Part shown: positions 13,198 through 23,206 of the stretch, in pieces
Position numbering within the stretch: the first letter of the stretch is position 1
Layout of the letters: each line of letters opens with the position of its first letter
Source: Deinococcus hopiensis KR-140
GTDB lineage: Bacteria; Deinococcota; Deinococci; Deinococcales; Deinococcaceae
Assembly: GCF_900176165.1 (NCBI RefSeq)
Contig: NZ_FWWU01000009.1
Coordinates: 214,501 to 278,500 of the forward strand
Length of the DNA: 64,000 nt
Direction of reading: 5' to 3'
Notes under the pieces: generated by a model
Databases searched by the model: none
The model's input: only the letters and a program-made list of their open reading frames with translations
What the model was told of the DNA's origin: nothing
Made by a program: the position numbers and the translations under genes

Positions 13198-14505
13198 ATG
13201 ACCTCTGCCTTCAATGTCCCGGATCTCATCCGTAAGAAGCGCGACGGCGAAGCGCACACGCGCGCCGAACTCGAACAGCTCGTGCTGGGATACACACGTG
13301 GCGACGTACCCGATTACCAGATTAGCGCCTGGCTGATGGCGGTGTACCTCCGGGGCATGACTGCCCAGGAAACGGCGGACCTGACCCTGGTGATGGCCAC
13401 CAGCGGAGACGAGATGAACCTGGGGGACTTGCCCCGCACCGTGGACAAGCACTCCACCGGCGGCGTGGGCGACAAGACCAGCCTGATCCTGACGCCGATG
13501 CTGGCCGCCCTGGGCCTGACCGTCGCCAAGATGAGCGGGCGCGGCCTGGCCCACACGGGCGGCACCATCGACAAGCTCGAAAGCTTCCCGGGCTGGACGC
13601 CTGAGCTGCGCGAGGACCGCTTTCTGGCCCAGGCGCGCGACATTGGCCTTGCGCTGGTGGGGCAGAGCAAGGACCTCGCCCCCGCCGACGGCAAGCTCTA
13701 CGCCCTGCGCGACGTGACGGCGACCGTGGACTGCCTGCCCCTGATCGCCTCTTCCATCATGAGCAAGAAACTCGCGTCCGGCGCGCACACCGTGGTGTTG
13801 GACGTGAAGGTGGGGGCCGGAGCCTTTATGCGGACGCTGGAGGATGGCCGGAGGCTGGCCCGCGCGATGGTGGACATCGGCACGCGGGCGTCTCGACTGG
13901 TGCGTGCCGTACTGACCGACATGGACACGCCCCTGGGCCACATGGCGGGCAACAGCCTGGAGGTGATCGAAGCGCTGGATACCCTGCGTGGCGAGGGCCC
14001 GCAGGACCTCACCGAACTGTGCGTGTCGCTGGCGGTGGAAGCTCTTGCCGCCTACGGCGAGGACGAAACCCAGGCCGAGGCCCGTGCCCGCGCCACCTTG
14101 ACGGACGGTACCGCGCTGGCGAAGTTCCGCGCCTTCGTGGAGGCCCAGGGCGGCGACGCCTTGCTCGTGGACCACCCCGAGCGCCTGAACGTGGCCCCTG
14201 GACGCGAGGACGTGCTTGCCCCGGCGTCGGGCTTCGTGCAGAGTGTGGACGCCCTCGCGGTGGGCCGCGCCGTGCTGGCCCTCGGCGGCGGACGCGAACG
14301 CAAGGGCGAGGCCATTGATCACGGCGTCGGGGTCGAACTCCTCAAGAAACCCGGCGAGGCCGTGCAGGTGGGCCAGGCGGTACTGCGCCTGTACCACCGC
14401 GACGGACGTGGGCTGGACGCTGCCCGCACCTTGCTGGAAGAAGGCTTGAAAGTGGCGGAGGTGGCTCCGGCGGCCCAGCCCCTGATTCTGGACCGGGTGT
14501 TCTGA
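13198..14505 (+). CDS. pdp: pyrimidine-nucleoside phosphorylase
   Basis: The 435-residue enzyme splits pyrimidine nucleosides with phosphate into base and (deoxy)ribose-1-phosphate in nucleoside salvage. The phosphate-binding signature DKHSTGGVGDKTSL begins at residue 83 and SGRGLAHTGGTIDKLES follows near 113. Lys111 in VAKMSGRG is the residue expected of Pdp, which accepts both uridine and thymidine, where strict thymidine phosphorylases (DeoA) carry Met; hence the pdp name. The C-terminal alpha/beta domain (about 345-435) is complete. Transcription looks leaderless. It stands alone between a small hypothetical gene and a repeat-rich gap. Confidence 0.92.
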   Translation: MTSAFNVPDLIRKKRDGEAHTRAELEQLVLGYTRGDVPDYQISAWLMAVYLRGMTAQETADLTLVMATSGDEMNLGDLPRTVDKHSTGGVGDKTSLILTPMLAALGLTVAKMSGRGLAHTGGTIDKLESFPGWTPELREDRFLAQARDIGLALVGQSKDLAPADGKLYALRDVTATVDCLPLIASSIMSKKLASGAHTVVLDVKVGAGAFMRTLEDGRRLARAMVDIGTRASRLVRAVLTDMDTPLGHMAGNSLEVIEALDTLRGEGPQDLTELCVSLAVEALAAYGEDETQAEARARATLTDGTALAKFRAFVEAQGGDALLVDHPERLNVAPGREDVLAPASGFVQSVDALAVGRAVLALGGGRERKGEAIDHGVGVELLKKPGEAVQVGQAVLRLYHRDGRGLDAARTLLEEGLKVAEVAPAAQPLILDRVF

Positions 14506-14510
14506 GCGCC

Positions 14511-14640
14511 GATACGGACTCCGATGAATTCGTTTGCAGAGCGATTGAACCCGGGCAGAGCGAGAAGGAGAGAAGCGGGTTCCGGGGGTGGAGTTGGCAA
14601 GCTGGTGGTCTTCCCGTTTGTTAACGAAACAGGCGAAACC
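14511..14640. repeat. MITE-like repeat D, sharing the IS630 end sequence
   Basis: It begins TACGGACTCCGATGAATTCG followed by TTTGCAG. This matches 22 of 26 bases of the inward-reading right end of the IS630-like element at 22252. A block CCCGGGCAGAGCGAGAAGGA follows, resembling CCCGAGCGGAGCGAGCAGGA in repeats A, B and C. No coding sequence. The remainder of this 327-base gap (14671-14832) also shows no gene. Confidence 0.55.
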
Positions 14641-14641
14641 C

Positions 14642-14670
14642 GGAGGAGAGGGCAGGAAGCCCTCTCCTCC
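14642..14670. terminator. strong hairpin in the gap after the phosphorylase gene
   Basis: GGAGGAGAGGGC and GCCCTCTCCTCC form a perfect 12-bp stem with a 5-base loop. It lies within or next to repeat D and has no T-tract, so its role may belong to the repeat. Confidence 0.4.
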
Positions 14671-14832
14671 GAGGAGGCATAGAGCTGCGCAGCAGCGAAG
14701 GGTGTGGGACGGCCACGCTGCTCGGACGCCCCCCACCCCAGACCCGGACCAAAGCGGTCCGACCGTCGACCGTTAGGCCTCACTCCCTTAACCCTCTCCC
14801 ATCCCTGCCGGACGGTGCGTTACCCTCAGCCC

Positions 14833-15285
14833 ATGCGCACCGCCTTGCTGATCGTCATTCTGGTGCTGGGCGGGTTGTTCGCCTTTCTCAACCGCCACGC
14901 GCTGATGTTTCCACACACCCTCAACCTGGGCTTCGTGACGTACACCGCCGTACCGCTGGGCCTGATCTTGCTCGTTGCGGCAGGCATCCTGGCCCTGATC
15001 TTCTACTTCTGGGCGGGGGTATCCAGCCTGCGGGCCCAGGCCGATACGGCGCGGCTCCTGCGCGACATGGAGACCCTGCGCGTCAGCCTCGACAGCCAGG
15101 AGGGCAGCCGCTTTGCCCAGCTTCAGACCCACCTCGACGAGCGTTTCCGCGTGCTTGGCAGCGGCACGCCGGACCGCAGCGGTGAGGAAGTGGCGGCGCT
15201 GACCGCCCGCATCGACGCGCTTCAGCGCGATATGAACGTACAACTCGCGCAGATCGATGATTACCTCAAGCGTCGGCTGGGGTAG
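14833..15285 (+). CDS. LapA-like inner-membrane protein with cytoplasmic coiled coil
   Basis: The 150-residue protein has two transmembrane helices (about residues 3-21 and 36-60) joined by a short loop with the pattern NRHALMFPHTLNLGF, then a C-terminal coiled coil of about 85 residues. This is the layout of the LapA/DUF1049 family, which in proteobacteria helps control lipopolysaccharide assembly; in Deinococcus the role is unknown. ATG 14833 is chosen since TACCCT lies six bases upstream; longer frames upstream are not hydrophobic. Confidence 0.65.
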   Translation: MRTALLIVILVLGGLFAFLNRHALMFPHTLNLGFVTYTAVPLGLILLVAAGILALIFYFWAGVSSLRAQADTARLLRDMETLRVSLDSQEGSRFAQLQTHLDERFRVLGSGTPDRSGEEVAALTARIDALQRDMNVQLAQIDDYLKRRLG

Positions 15286-15308
15286 GTTCGCGCTGAACAG
15301 CAGCTGGG

Positions 15309-15331
15309 CGGGCGGCTCCACCGTGGGCCGC
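15309..15331 (+). terminator. hairpin after the LapA-like gene
   Basis: GGCGGC and GCCGCC flank a 10-base loop, about 25 bases after the stop codon; C/T-rich sequence follows but no clear U-tract. Confidence 0.35.
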
Positions 15332-15363
15332 CTCCCTTCGTCTCGGTTCCCTGGAAAGAAGCT

Positions 15364-16319
15364 CTATTGGCCACCGGTCCCGAGCCTGATGTTGACGCCG
15401 GTCCCCACACTGACGCCAACGGCACTGCCACCGCTACCGCCATTGCCCGGGGCCGTGGTGTTGCCCGCTCCCGCAGAAACGCCTCCGGAAGCGGCGCCTG
15501 TGTTCGGTGCGCCGCTGAGGGCGTTGCCCGTCTCCGCGCCGCTCGCCTGTCCCGAGGCGCTCAGGTTGCCGAGGAAGCCCACCAGCGCCACCGTGCCCCC
15601 CGCTCTGTACCGTCACGTTCCGTGCGCTGAGGGCGGAATTGACCATGCCGTTCCGAAAGGCGGACAGCTCCGGGCGCACCTGCTGGCCACTCCTGTGGGA
15701 GACCAGAACCTGGGTGGCCTGGCGCAAGTCGCCGCGGGCCTGAACGCTGCCGTCCCACCAAGCGGCCCCGGCGGTCCGCCAGCGTGACCGTCTTGCCGAG
15801 CAGGGCCGTCACCGTCCGATCACGATTCCTGTGAATCAGCGGTGAAATAACGGACCAACCCGAGCGGAGCGAGCAGGAAAAGCGGTGGCGAAGAGGCGTG
15901 GCATCACCGAAGCAACGTGGAGGGGATGTAGTGGATTCTCCGGTGACCGTATGAATGTCTGTCAGGAGGACCTGTCGCAATGAAGGGGCGGCGTTGCCGC
16001 TCCGCACGGTCAGCGTCTCGAGCGGGACCCCGGCACGGGACCTGCCCGGCGAGGGTGTAGGTTCGGCCGCCGGCCTATTGAAACAGGACGCGAATCTGCG
16101 TAGTGGCGCTTATGGTGCCGGAAGTCACGACCTGCCCTACGCTGAGCAGCGTACCGACGGTGTGGCCCTGGGCATCCCCAGGGTGGCGGAGCGCGGGGCA
16201 ATCTGGGCCGCTGCCGAGGCGGCGGCGCTGCCTGTGGCTGAGGGCGTCTGGGGGCGGGTCACCTGCGCTCCACCCAGAAGCAGAACACCGAGGACGATGA
16301 GCCAAAAGTTTTTGTGCAT
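15364..16319 (-). pseudogene. secreted hypothetical protein gene broken by a repeat insertion and frameshifts
   Basis: The reverse strand has a good start at 16319 (AAGGAG five bases upstream) and a signal peptide MHKNFWLIVLGVLLLGG. The frame then breaks. Joining segments from successive frames gives HTVGTLLSVGQVVTSGTISA, then ETLTVRSGNAAPSLRQVLLT, then after the repeat at 15811-15952 GKTVTLADGGAAWWDGSVQA, RQATQVLVSHRSGQQVRP, and a Gly/Ala/Ser-rich tail ending VGVSVGTGVNIRLGTGGQ. The parts follow in order on one strand, so one secreted repeat-rich protein gene was interrupted by a MITE-like element and has at least four frameshifts. Function unknown. Confidence 0.65.
15811..15952 (+). repeat. 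MITE-like repeat A, inside a pseudogene
   Basis: Core CCGAGCGGAGCGAGCAGGAA followed by GCGGTGGCGAAGAGGCGTGG and an end GGTGACCGTAT. It matches repeats B (19622-19767) and C (21012-21143) along its whole length and in the same orientation. Confidence 0.7.
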
Positions 16320-16701
16320 GAAGCTCCTTTTGGAGTCGCCCGAAGGCAGAGAGCCGGAAATACGGGGGCAGCAGGTGCGAAGGTCACGGGCAAGTGCCCT
16401 TATTTGGAGGAGATGACGCGAAGTGGGTGACAGAGCGCTGAGGCGGGCGGGAAAGACCCTCACCCGGTGAGCAGCCCAGGGAAACGGGAGGAATCCTCTT
16501 TTGCCCGCCCCTGCGGCAAAGTGACGGGTGGGAGGCGCAAAAGAAGCACAAAAGGCTGCGCTCACGCGCGTGCCGTCTCCAGCGGAAAGGCTTGCACCGG
16601 GTACACGTGATGGGCTTGTGTTCCTTCATGCCCCCGTGTCTAGACTCATGCCTCTACAATGGCCCCCGGTGGAGTGAGCCACCCCAGGAGGAGCAGAGCG
16701 T
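16320..16701. other. gap between a pseudogene and accD
   Basis: No gene is supported. TACAAT at 16655-16660, about 42 bases before accD, is a plausible -10 box of the accD-accA operon but no good -35 is seen. The left part would hold the promoter of the broken leftward gene. Confidence 0.4.
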
Positions 16702-17555
16702 ATGGCGCTTGACCGTTTTTTCCGCAGACGACGTCCCCAGTCGCAGCCGGGGGCTGAGGATCTGCCGGACTTGTGGACCCAGTGCCCCCAGTGCAAGGCG
16801 GGGCTGTACAACCGTGATCTGGAGGCGGGCAGTTTCGTCTGCCCCAAGTGTGGGCATCATTTCCGGCTGGACGCCGGGCAGCGCCTGACCATGCTGTTGG
16901 ACGAGGGCAGCTTCGCGCAGCGCTCTGGAAAGGTGCGGCCCACCGATCCGCTGGGCTTCCGAGACACAGAAACGTATCCTGAGCGGCTGAGCCGTGCCCA
17001 GCGCAAAACTGGGCGTCCGGACGCCATCTTGACCGGCACGGGGTCCATCCAGGGTATTCCCGTCATGGCCGCCGCGATGGACTTCGCCTTTAGTGGGGGC
17101 AGCATGGGCAGCGTGGTGGGCGAGGAGATTGCCCGGGCGGCCGAGGACGCGGCGGGGATGAACCTCCCCCTCGTTCTCGTTGCGGCCAGCGGTGGCGCCC
17201 GGATGCAGGAAAGTGCGCTGTCGCTGATGCAGATGGCGAAAACGACGGTGGCGCTGGAAGGGCTGACGGAAAAGGGACTCCCGTACATCTCCATCCTCAG
17301 TGATCCCACCACCGGCGGCGTCACAGCCTCGTTCGCCACCATCGCGGACGTGATCATTGCCGAACCTGGGGCCCTGATCGGCTTTGCCGGGCCGCGCGTG
17401 ATTCAGCAGACCATCCGCCAGAGCCTGCCCGAGGGCTTTCAGCGGGCCGAATTCCTTCTGGAACACGGCATGGTAGACGATGTGGTGGACCGCCGCGAGC
17501 ACCGCGCCTACCTGACCCGACTGCTCGGCGTGCTGACCCGCCGCGAGGTGCCTGC

Positions 17556-17559
<4 letters not shown>
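16702..17559 (+). CDS. accD: acetyl-CoA carboxylase carboxyltransferase subunit beta
   Basis: The 285-residue subunit carries the N-terminal four-cysteine zinc finger (Cys28, Cys31, Cys47, Cys50) and the crotonase-like carboxyltransferase fold with the GGARMQES and FAGPRVI stretches that shape the acetyl-CoA and biotin site. With AccA it transfers carboxyl from biotin-BCCP to acetyl-CoA, the first step of fatty acid synthesis. AGGAGG lies upstream of the ATG. Its stop overlaps the accA start by four bases, so the two subunits are translationally coupled and made in equal amounts. Confidence 0.95.
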
Positions 17560-18497
<938 letters not shown>

Positions 18498-18510
18498 CAG
18501 AGGACGGACG

Positions 18511-18545
18511 GGAGGAGGGCCCAAGAAGAGGATGCCTCCTCCTTT
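18511..18545 (+). terminator. terminator-like hairpin after accA
   Basis: GGAGGAGG and CCTCCTCC pair around a 16-base loop, followed by TTTCTC. The run of Ts is short, so strength is uncertain. Confidence 0.5.
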
Positions 18546-18618
18546 CTCAACGTTCTCTCAAGGTCGGCCGTGTCTGCTGCTGAAGTTCGGGGCGCACGCT
18601 CGGGCGCAGGAGGCACCT

Positions 18619-19599
18619 ATGGAACACCGCAATCTGCAAGACCTCACTGTATCCGCCCTTGGCCTGGGCTGCATGGGTATGAGCGAGTTCTACGGCGAGG
18701 CCGACGAAGCCGAGTCCATCCGCGTCATTCACCGGGCACTGGACCGGGGCGTGAACTTCCTGGACACCGCCGACATGTACCGTGTGGGCCGCAACGAGGA
18801 ACTCGTCGGCCGGGCCATCCGGGATCGCCGGGACGATGTGGTCCTCGCCACCAAGTTCGGCAACGTGCGCGGCCCGAACGGGGAGCGCCTGGGCATCAAT
18901 GGCCGTCCCGAGTACGTTCGGCAGGCGTGTGAGGCCAGCCTTCGTCGGTTGGGCGTGGACCACATCGACCTGTATTACCAGCACCGGGTGGACCCCGACA
19001 CGCCCATCGAGGACACCGTGGGCGCGATGGGCGAACTCGTACAGGAGGGCAAGGTGCGCTTTCTGGGCCTCTCGGAGGCGTCCGCCGCCACCGTCCGCCG
19101 CGCGAACGCCGTGCATCCCATCGCTGCCCTCCAGACCGAATACTCGTTGTGGAGCCGTGATCCGGAAGCCGAGATTTTGCCCACCTGCCGCGAACTCGGC
19201 GTGGGCTTCGTGCCCTACAGCCCTCTTGGGCGCGGCTTCCTGAGCGGCCAGTTCAGGTCTCCGGACGATTTCGCCCCGGACGACTTTCGCCGCGTGAGCC
19301 CCCGCTTTCAGGGCGAGAACTTCACCCGGAATCTGGAGCTGGTGCGCGCCGTGGAGGACATGGCAGTGGGGAAAGGCTGCACGCCGTCGCAACTGGCCCT
19401 GGCGTGGTTGCTCGCGCAGGGGCAGGACATCGTGCCCATCCCCGGCACCAAGCGTGTGAAGTACCTCGAAGACAACCTCGGAGCAGTTGAGGTCCACCTG
19501 AGCGCGGACGACCTCGCCCAACTGGAGGCTGTGTTTCCAGTGGGCGCAGCGGCGGGCGAACGCTATCCGGCGGCAGCGATGGCGTCGCTCAACCGCTGA
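18619..19599 (+). CDS. aldo/keto reductase
   Basis: The 326-residue NADPH-dependent oxidoreductase has the AKR catalytic tetrad Asp49, Tyr54, Lys79 and His122, and the C-terminal cofactor-binding stretch PIPGTKRVKYLEDNLGA. The sequence type (LGLGCMGMSEFYG at the start) matches the AKR13/YakC-like group acting on small aldehydes and ketones; the natural substrate cannot be told. ATG 18619 is chosen for AGGAGG just upstream. The gene stands alone; a MITE-like repeat follows it. Confidence 0.9.
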   Translation: MEHRNLQDLTVSALGLGCMGMSEFYGEADEAESIRVIHRALDRGVNFLDTADMYRVGRNEELVGRAIRDRRDDVVLATKFGNVRGPNGERLGINGRPEYVRQACEASLRRLGVDHIDLYYQHRVDPDTPIEDTVGAMGELVQEGKVRFLGLSEASAATVRRANAVHPIAALQTEYSLWSRDPEAEILPTCRELGVGFVPYSPLGRGFLSGQFRSPDDFAPDDFRRVSPRFQGENFTRNLELVRAVEDMAVGKGCTPSQLALAWLLAQGQDIVPIPGTKRVKYLEDNLGAVEVHLSADDLAQLEAVFPVGAAAGERYPAAAMASLNR

Positions 19600-19621
19600 A
19601 GGGTTTTGCCGTCTAGCTGTC

Positions 19622-19767
19622 TATGGTCTGACTGTCGGATAAGGATTCGGCTTCATCGGTGATGAGATAACGGGTGAAGCCGAGTGGAGCGAGCAGGAAA
19701 AACGGTGACGGATGGGCATGGAATCACCGGAGCGGAGCGGAGGTGGCGGATGATCCGGAAACCGTAT
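19622..19767 (+). repeat. MITE-like repeat B
   Basis: Core GCCGAGTGGAGCGAGCAGGA, then AAACGGTGACGGATGGGCAT, then end ATCCGGAAACCGTAT. It fills most of the gap between the aldo/keto reductase and sugE. Confidence 0.7.
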
Positions 19768-19803
19768 GACCGTCCCAGGGCGGTGAGGCGGGGCGCGGGC
19801 CCC

Positions 19804-20121
19804 TTATCCCCCTGTTGCCTTCAGCCCCACAATCGCCACCACCATCAGCACCAGGAAAAAGAGGCGGGCGGGAGTAGCGCTTTCTCCGAACAGCACGATG
19901 CCGAAGATGGCCGCGCCTACGGCGCCTATACCCACCCAGACGCCGTAAGCCGTGCCGATGGGCAGCGTCTTGGCGGCCAGGCCCAGCAGGCCCATGCTGC
20001 CCACCATGCTTAGCAGGGTCAGCGCCGTGGGCAGCGGGCGGGTAAAGCCCTCCGTGTATTTCAGGCCAACGGCCCAGCCGACTTCCAGCAGTCCCGCGAC
20101 AAACAAGAAGATCCACGCCAT
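19804..20121 (-). CDS. sugE: guanidinium exporter Gdx (SugE subgroup of the SMR family)
   Basis: The 105-residue protein has four transmembrane helices and the invariant Glu13 of small multidrug resistance transporters (GLLEVGWAVGLKYTEGFTRP). The GLKY-EGFTR pattern after Glu13 is that of the SugE/Gdx subgroup, which exports guanidinium in exchange for protons, rather than the polyaromatic EmrE subgroup. It works as an antiparallel dimer in the inner membrane. The riboswitch at 20150-20192 confirms the assignment, since guanidine-III riboswitches control such exporters. GAGGAGGGGGG provides a strong RBS. Confidence 0.92.
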   Translation of the reverse strand: MAWIFLFVAGLLEVGWAVGLKYTEGFTRPLPTALTLLSMVGSMGLLGLAAKTLPIGTAYGVWVGIGAVGAAIFGIVLFGESATPARLFFLVLMVVAIVGLKATGG

Positions 20122-20148
20122 GACGTACCCCCCCCTCCTCTGGGGCGG

Positions 20149-20192
<44 letters not shown>

Positions 20193-20201
20193 AGTGCTGC
20201 C

Positions 20202-20223
20202 CCTCCGTAGAGTCTTACGGAGG
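20202..20223 (-). other. hairpin upstream of the guanidine riboswitch
   Basis: CCTCCGTA and TACGGAGG form a perfect 8-bp stem with a 6-base loop, ten bases before the riboswitch. It may lie in the leader or be part of the promoter region; TAAGAC/TAGACT boxes are near. Confidence 0.4.
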
Positions 20224-20249
20224 GCGAACTGCGCGAAGTCTAGCGGCGG

Positions 20250-21003
20250 CCTATGAGCATAGGGCGAGCGTCTTCAGCGCGTATAGACCCGGTAGCGCAC
20301 AGCCAAATCGAAGGTCACGCAGTGCGTCTCCCCGCGCAGGACTGGGGAGACGCATGCGGCCATGCCTGCCGCCCACGCTGATCGTACCGGGCCTGGCTTC
20401 CGCCGCCACGCTGCTGGGTTTGCCCGGTCGCCCTGTCAGTTTCACGGCCCCGTACTCGCGCGAAGCTGCGGTGCGTGGGGTCCTCGCCCGGGCTGACGAG
20501 CGGCGTGAGGGGCAGCGACTGGCCCTCGTCGCGGTTGTCCTTGGCGTACAAGGTGGCCGAGGCGCGTGGAATGGAATAGAAGGTCTGCTCGCAGGAGAGC
20601 AGGAAGTTCTGCCGGGGCAACTGAAGTCGGTGCGGGTGTCGTCCGGGGCCTCACCCAGCCGTTCCAGCGTTTGCCGTCGGCGCTGAGTTGTCCCTCCACT
20701 TCCCGCAGGTCTGGAAACGTGAAGCCCTCACGCGCCAGCTGAAAGCGCCGGGTTGGCGGTGCCACTGCCCGTGTCGTCGGCTGGGGCGCCGCCGGGCCGC
20801 TACAGCGCCCCCTCCACCCCGGAGCCAAGCAGCCAACCATTGCCCGGACACCCACCACGGGCGGGACTGCAGCGCTGAACGCACCCTGCCGTAGGCGTGT
20901 GCGGCCAGCCGTTGACGGGCGCGTTCCTCTCCACCGGCTGCGGCGCGCGCTGCAGCCAGCTCCTCCGCCTCGAGGCGGCGCATCTCCTCGTCACTCGGCT
21001 TAC
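20250..21003 (-). pseudogene. decayed gene of unknown function
   Basis: Several reverse-strand frames each look coding for a stretch: SKPSDEEMRRLEAEELAAAR at the start, EGFTFPDLREVEGQLSADGK with RWNGW in the middle, and PRQNFLLSCEQTFYSIPRAS then ATLYAKDNRDEGQSLPL, REYGAVKLTGRPGKP near the end. No single frame joins them, so at least three frameshifts have broken one gene. I do not recognise the family. The region separates sugE's leader from repeat C. Confidence 0.45.
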
Positions 21004-21011
21004 TGAGCAGA

Positions 21012-21143
21012 GGAATAAGGCTTCCAGGTGACCAGTGAGGCAACGGCTGCTTCACCCGAGCGGAGCGAGCAGGAAAAACGGTGACGTAGAGGCGTGGAAT
21101 CACCGGACCCGAGGGGATGGAACCGATAATCTGGAAGCCGTAT
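21012..21143 (+). repeat. MITE-like repeat C, abutting the IS630-like element
   Basis: Core CACCCGAGCGGAGCGAGCAG, then GAAAAACGGTGACGTAGAGG, CGTGGAATCACCGG and end CTGGAAGCCGTAT. Its CCGTA end is followed after four bases by the TACGG end of the IS630-like element. Confidence 0.7.
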
Positions 21144-21145
21144 CA

Positions 21146-22252
21146 TACGGTCTCCGATTAATGACTTAACAGAGGCCACCAATGAAAGAGGGTGTGGTGC
21201 GAGAGAAGATCGGGCTGGGTCCCCAACCACGCACACTGTTGAGCGAGCGTCTGGGAGAAGTCGTGCAGCGTGTCAAAGTAGCGATTGGCGACGGTGCGAT
21301 CGGTCAAGGCCCAAAGCCGTTCGGCGGGTTGCAGCTCTGGGGCATACAGTGGCAAGGTCAGGGGTTCAACACCCGGTGGATGTCCCTGCGGTGCAGGGAC
21401 ATGGAACCCCCCGCCGTCCTGAACGACGAGGACTTGGGGGTCCTCACCCGCTCCCACACTCTTGGCGAAGGCTGCCATCACGGCTTGGTAGGCCTCCTTG
21501 TTCAGGACCGGAACCAACCAGAACCGGCTTTCTCCGCTCTCGGGGTTGACGAACGCGTAGATGTAGCGCCGCTCATCGCGTGGATGGACGGGACGGACGA
21601 GGGGCTGCCCCGTCGGCGCCCAGACCGTACGGAGAATCGGTTGTAAGCCCAGACGATGTTCGTCCATGGCCCACAACGACACTCGGGGGTGGACAAGCTC
21701 CGCCGTGCGGAGCTTCTCGACTAACGCTTTGTTTTGGACGCCTCTTTGGCTTCCTCGTCGCCCTTGACGTGTCGTGGGCGTGGTTTCTGTGGTGAAAAAC
21801 CGGCAGCACGCATGAACTCGTAGGTGCGGCTGAGGTAGACGTCTTTGCCGAATTCCTGCTTGACCCAGGCCTGCACCTGCTTGCCTTCCCACACGATGCC
21901 TTGCTCGAAATCCTTATGAATTTGAGCCGCCAGACGTTGCTGCTCCTCAGGGGTCAAGAGGGTCGGGGCACCGCGGTTGGTCTGTCGCCCGTCTCGTAAC
22001 GCGGCGAGGCCGACTTCCCGATACCGCCCGAGGAGGTGGTAGGCCGTGACCCGGCTGTAGCGACTGATGGACAGCACTTCCTTCACGGGGCGCTGCTCTG
22101 CGAGCAGCGCGAAGAACTGGGCCCGGCGACGCTCCACCGCGCAGGTACTGACTTCAAAGATCTTCCAAAATTCTTCGGCGGAATGCTCCGGGGGATGGGT
22201 AAAAGCAGACTGTTTGATCCCTCTATTGTAAACGATTTATTCGGAGTCCGTA
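21146..22252 (-). mobile_element. IS630-like insertion sequence
   Basis: The element is about 1.1 kb. Its ends are TACGGTCTCCGATTAATGAC on the left and, read inward from the right, TACGGACTCCGAATAAATCG; both begin with TA, the target duplicated by IS630/Tc1-mariner transposases. It encodes one transposase in two overlapping frames. Its right end directly abuts the IS5-like element. Confidence 0.8.
21158..22137 (-). pseudogene. IS630-family transposase in two frames
   Basis: The first frame (22137-21721) encodes a helix-turn-helix DNA-binding part with ISRYSRVTAYHLLGRYREVG. The second (open to 21158) carries the DDE core: Asp in LWAMDEHRLGL, Asp in VLVVQDGGGFH and Glu in YAPELQPAERLW. Passing from the first to the second needs a -1 shift near 21735, in the run TCCAAAACAAAG. 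IS630 relatives are often expressed by programmed frameshifting, but no perfect slippery heptamer is seen, so this could equally be an inactivating mutation. The FH after the second Asp differs from the usual WH. Confidence 0.7.
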
Positions 22253-22254
22253 TA

Positions 22255-23202
22255 AAGTGCGTCTGAAAAACGTGCTGGTGCATGTTTTTCAGACGTATGG
22301 GATGGAGGAATGATGGGGCGGAGGTGGTGCGCGAATGATTGGGGCGTCCGTACCCAAACGACCTCACCGATGCCGAGTGGAACGTCCTCCAACCGTTCCT
22401 CCCTCCTGAATCGCTTGTGGGTCGACCCCGCAAGTGGTCTTTGCGGGAAATTCTGGACAGCATCTTCTATGTCCTACGCGGAGGCCGTGGCCTGGCGGGG
22501 TACGGCCTCACGATCTTCCCCCCTGGCAAACGATCTACCACTATCACAGGATGTGGAGACTGCAAGGCGTCTGGGAGACGCTCCACACGACTTTGCGTGA
22601 ACTGGTTCGGCTGCGAGAAGGACGAGAAGCTACACCAAGTGCTGGAATGATTGACAGCCAATCGGTCAAAACCACCGAGGCGGGTGGGCCACGTGGTTAC
22701 GACGGCGGTAAGAAGGTCAATGGACGGAAGCGTCATCTGCTCGTGGATACGCCCTGCCTCGTCATGGCGATCAAAGTGCATGAAGCGGACATCCTTCCCC
22801 CGCGCGGGCGCGGTCCTCCTCTTGCGAGACCTGCCGAACGTCTTTCCCCGAATGAAGCACCTGTGGGCAGATGCGGGATACACCGGAAAATTGGCAGGAG
22901 AAATCAAAACGTTTCTCGGCTGGACGTTGGAAATCGTGAAGCATCCGTGGTCAGGCTGGCAGACTACTTGGGCACCAAAAGACGCACCTCCACGCCACGT
23001 GGAGGTGCCCGCGGGATTCGTGGTGTTGAAACGGCGTTGGGTCGTGGAGCGGACCTTTGCCTGGCTGGGAAAATCCAGGCGCATGGCCAAGGACTATGAA
23101 GCTCTGCCGGAGACAGCGGAGAACCTCGTCTACGAGGTGATGATCCGCTTGATGGTCCGCCGCTTGGCCAAGGGTCCACCCTGACCTTTTTCAGACGCAC
23201 TT
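22255..23202 (+). mobile_element. IS5-family (IS427-like) insertion sequence
   Basis: Perfect 16-bp terminal inverted repeats AAGTGCGTCTGAAAAA, flanked on both sides by TA (22253-22254 and 23203-23204), which is the target duplication of this group. The left end also holds a second inverted repeat, GTCTGAAAAAC (22261-22271) with GTTTTTCAGAC (22284-22294). Length 948 bp is typical. Confidence 0.9.
22339..23184 (+). pseudogene. IS5-family transposase, broken by three frameshifts
   Basis: The translation begins MGRPYPNDLTDAEWNVLQPF and reads in frame to FYVLRGG at about 22485; it continues in the next frame as VAWRGT, then from about 22505 in the third as PHDLPPWQTIYHYH to IDSQSVKTTEAGGPRGYDGG and HLLVDTPCLVMAIKVHEADI, and from about 22795 in the first frame to the end with WADAGYTG and RRWVVERTFAWLGKSRRMAK. 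The DDE residues (D of IDSQSVK, D of ADAGYTG, E of VVERTF) survive, but the gene cannot be translated whole. The intact ends could still be moved in trans. Confidence 0.85.
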
Positions 23203-23206
23203 TAAT

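Noticed and set aside
12901..14736. 611-codon reverse-strand open frame
   Set aside because: It lies opposite pyrimidine-nucleoside phosphorylase, whose motifs are all intact, and its translation is His/Gln/Gly-rich in the manner of an antisense shadow.
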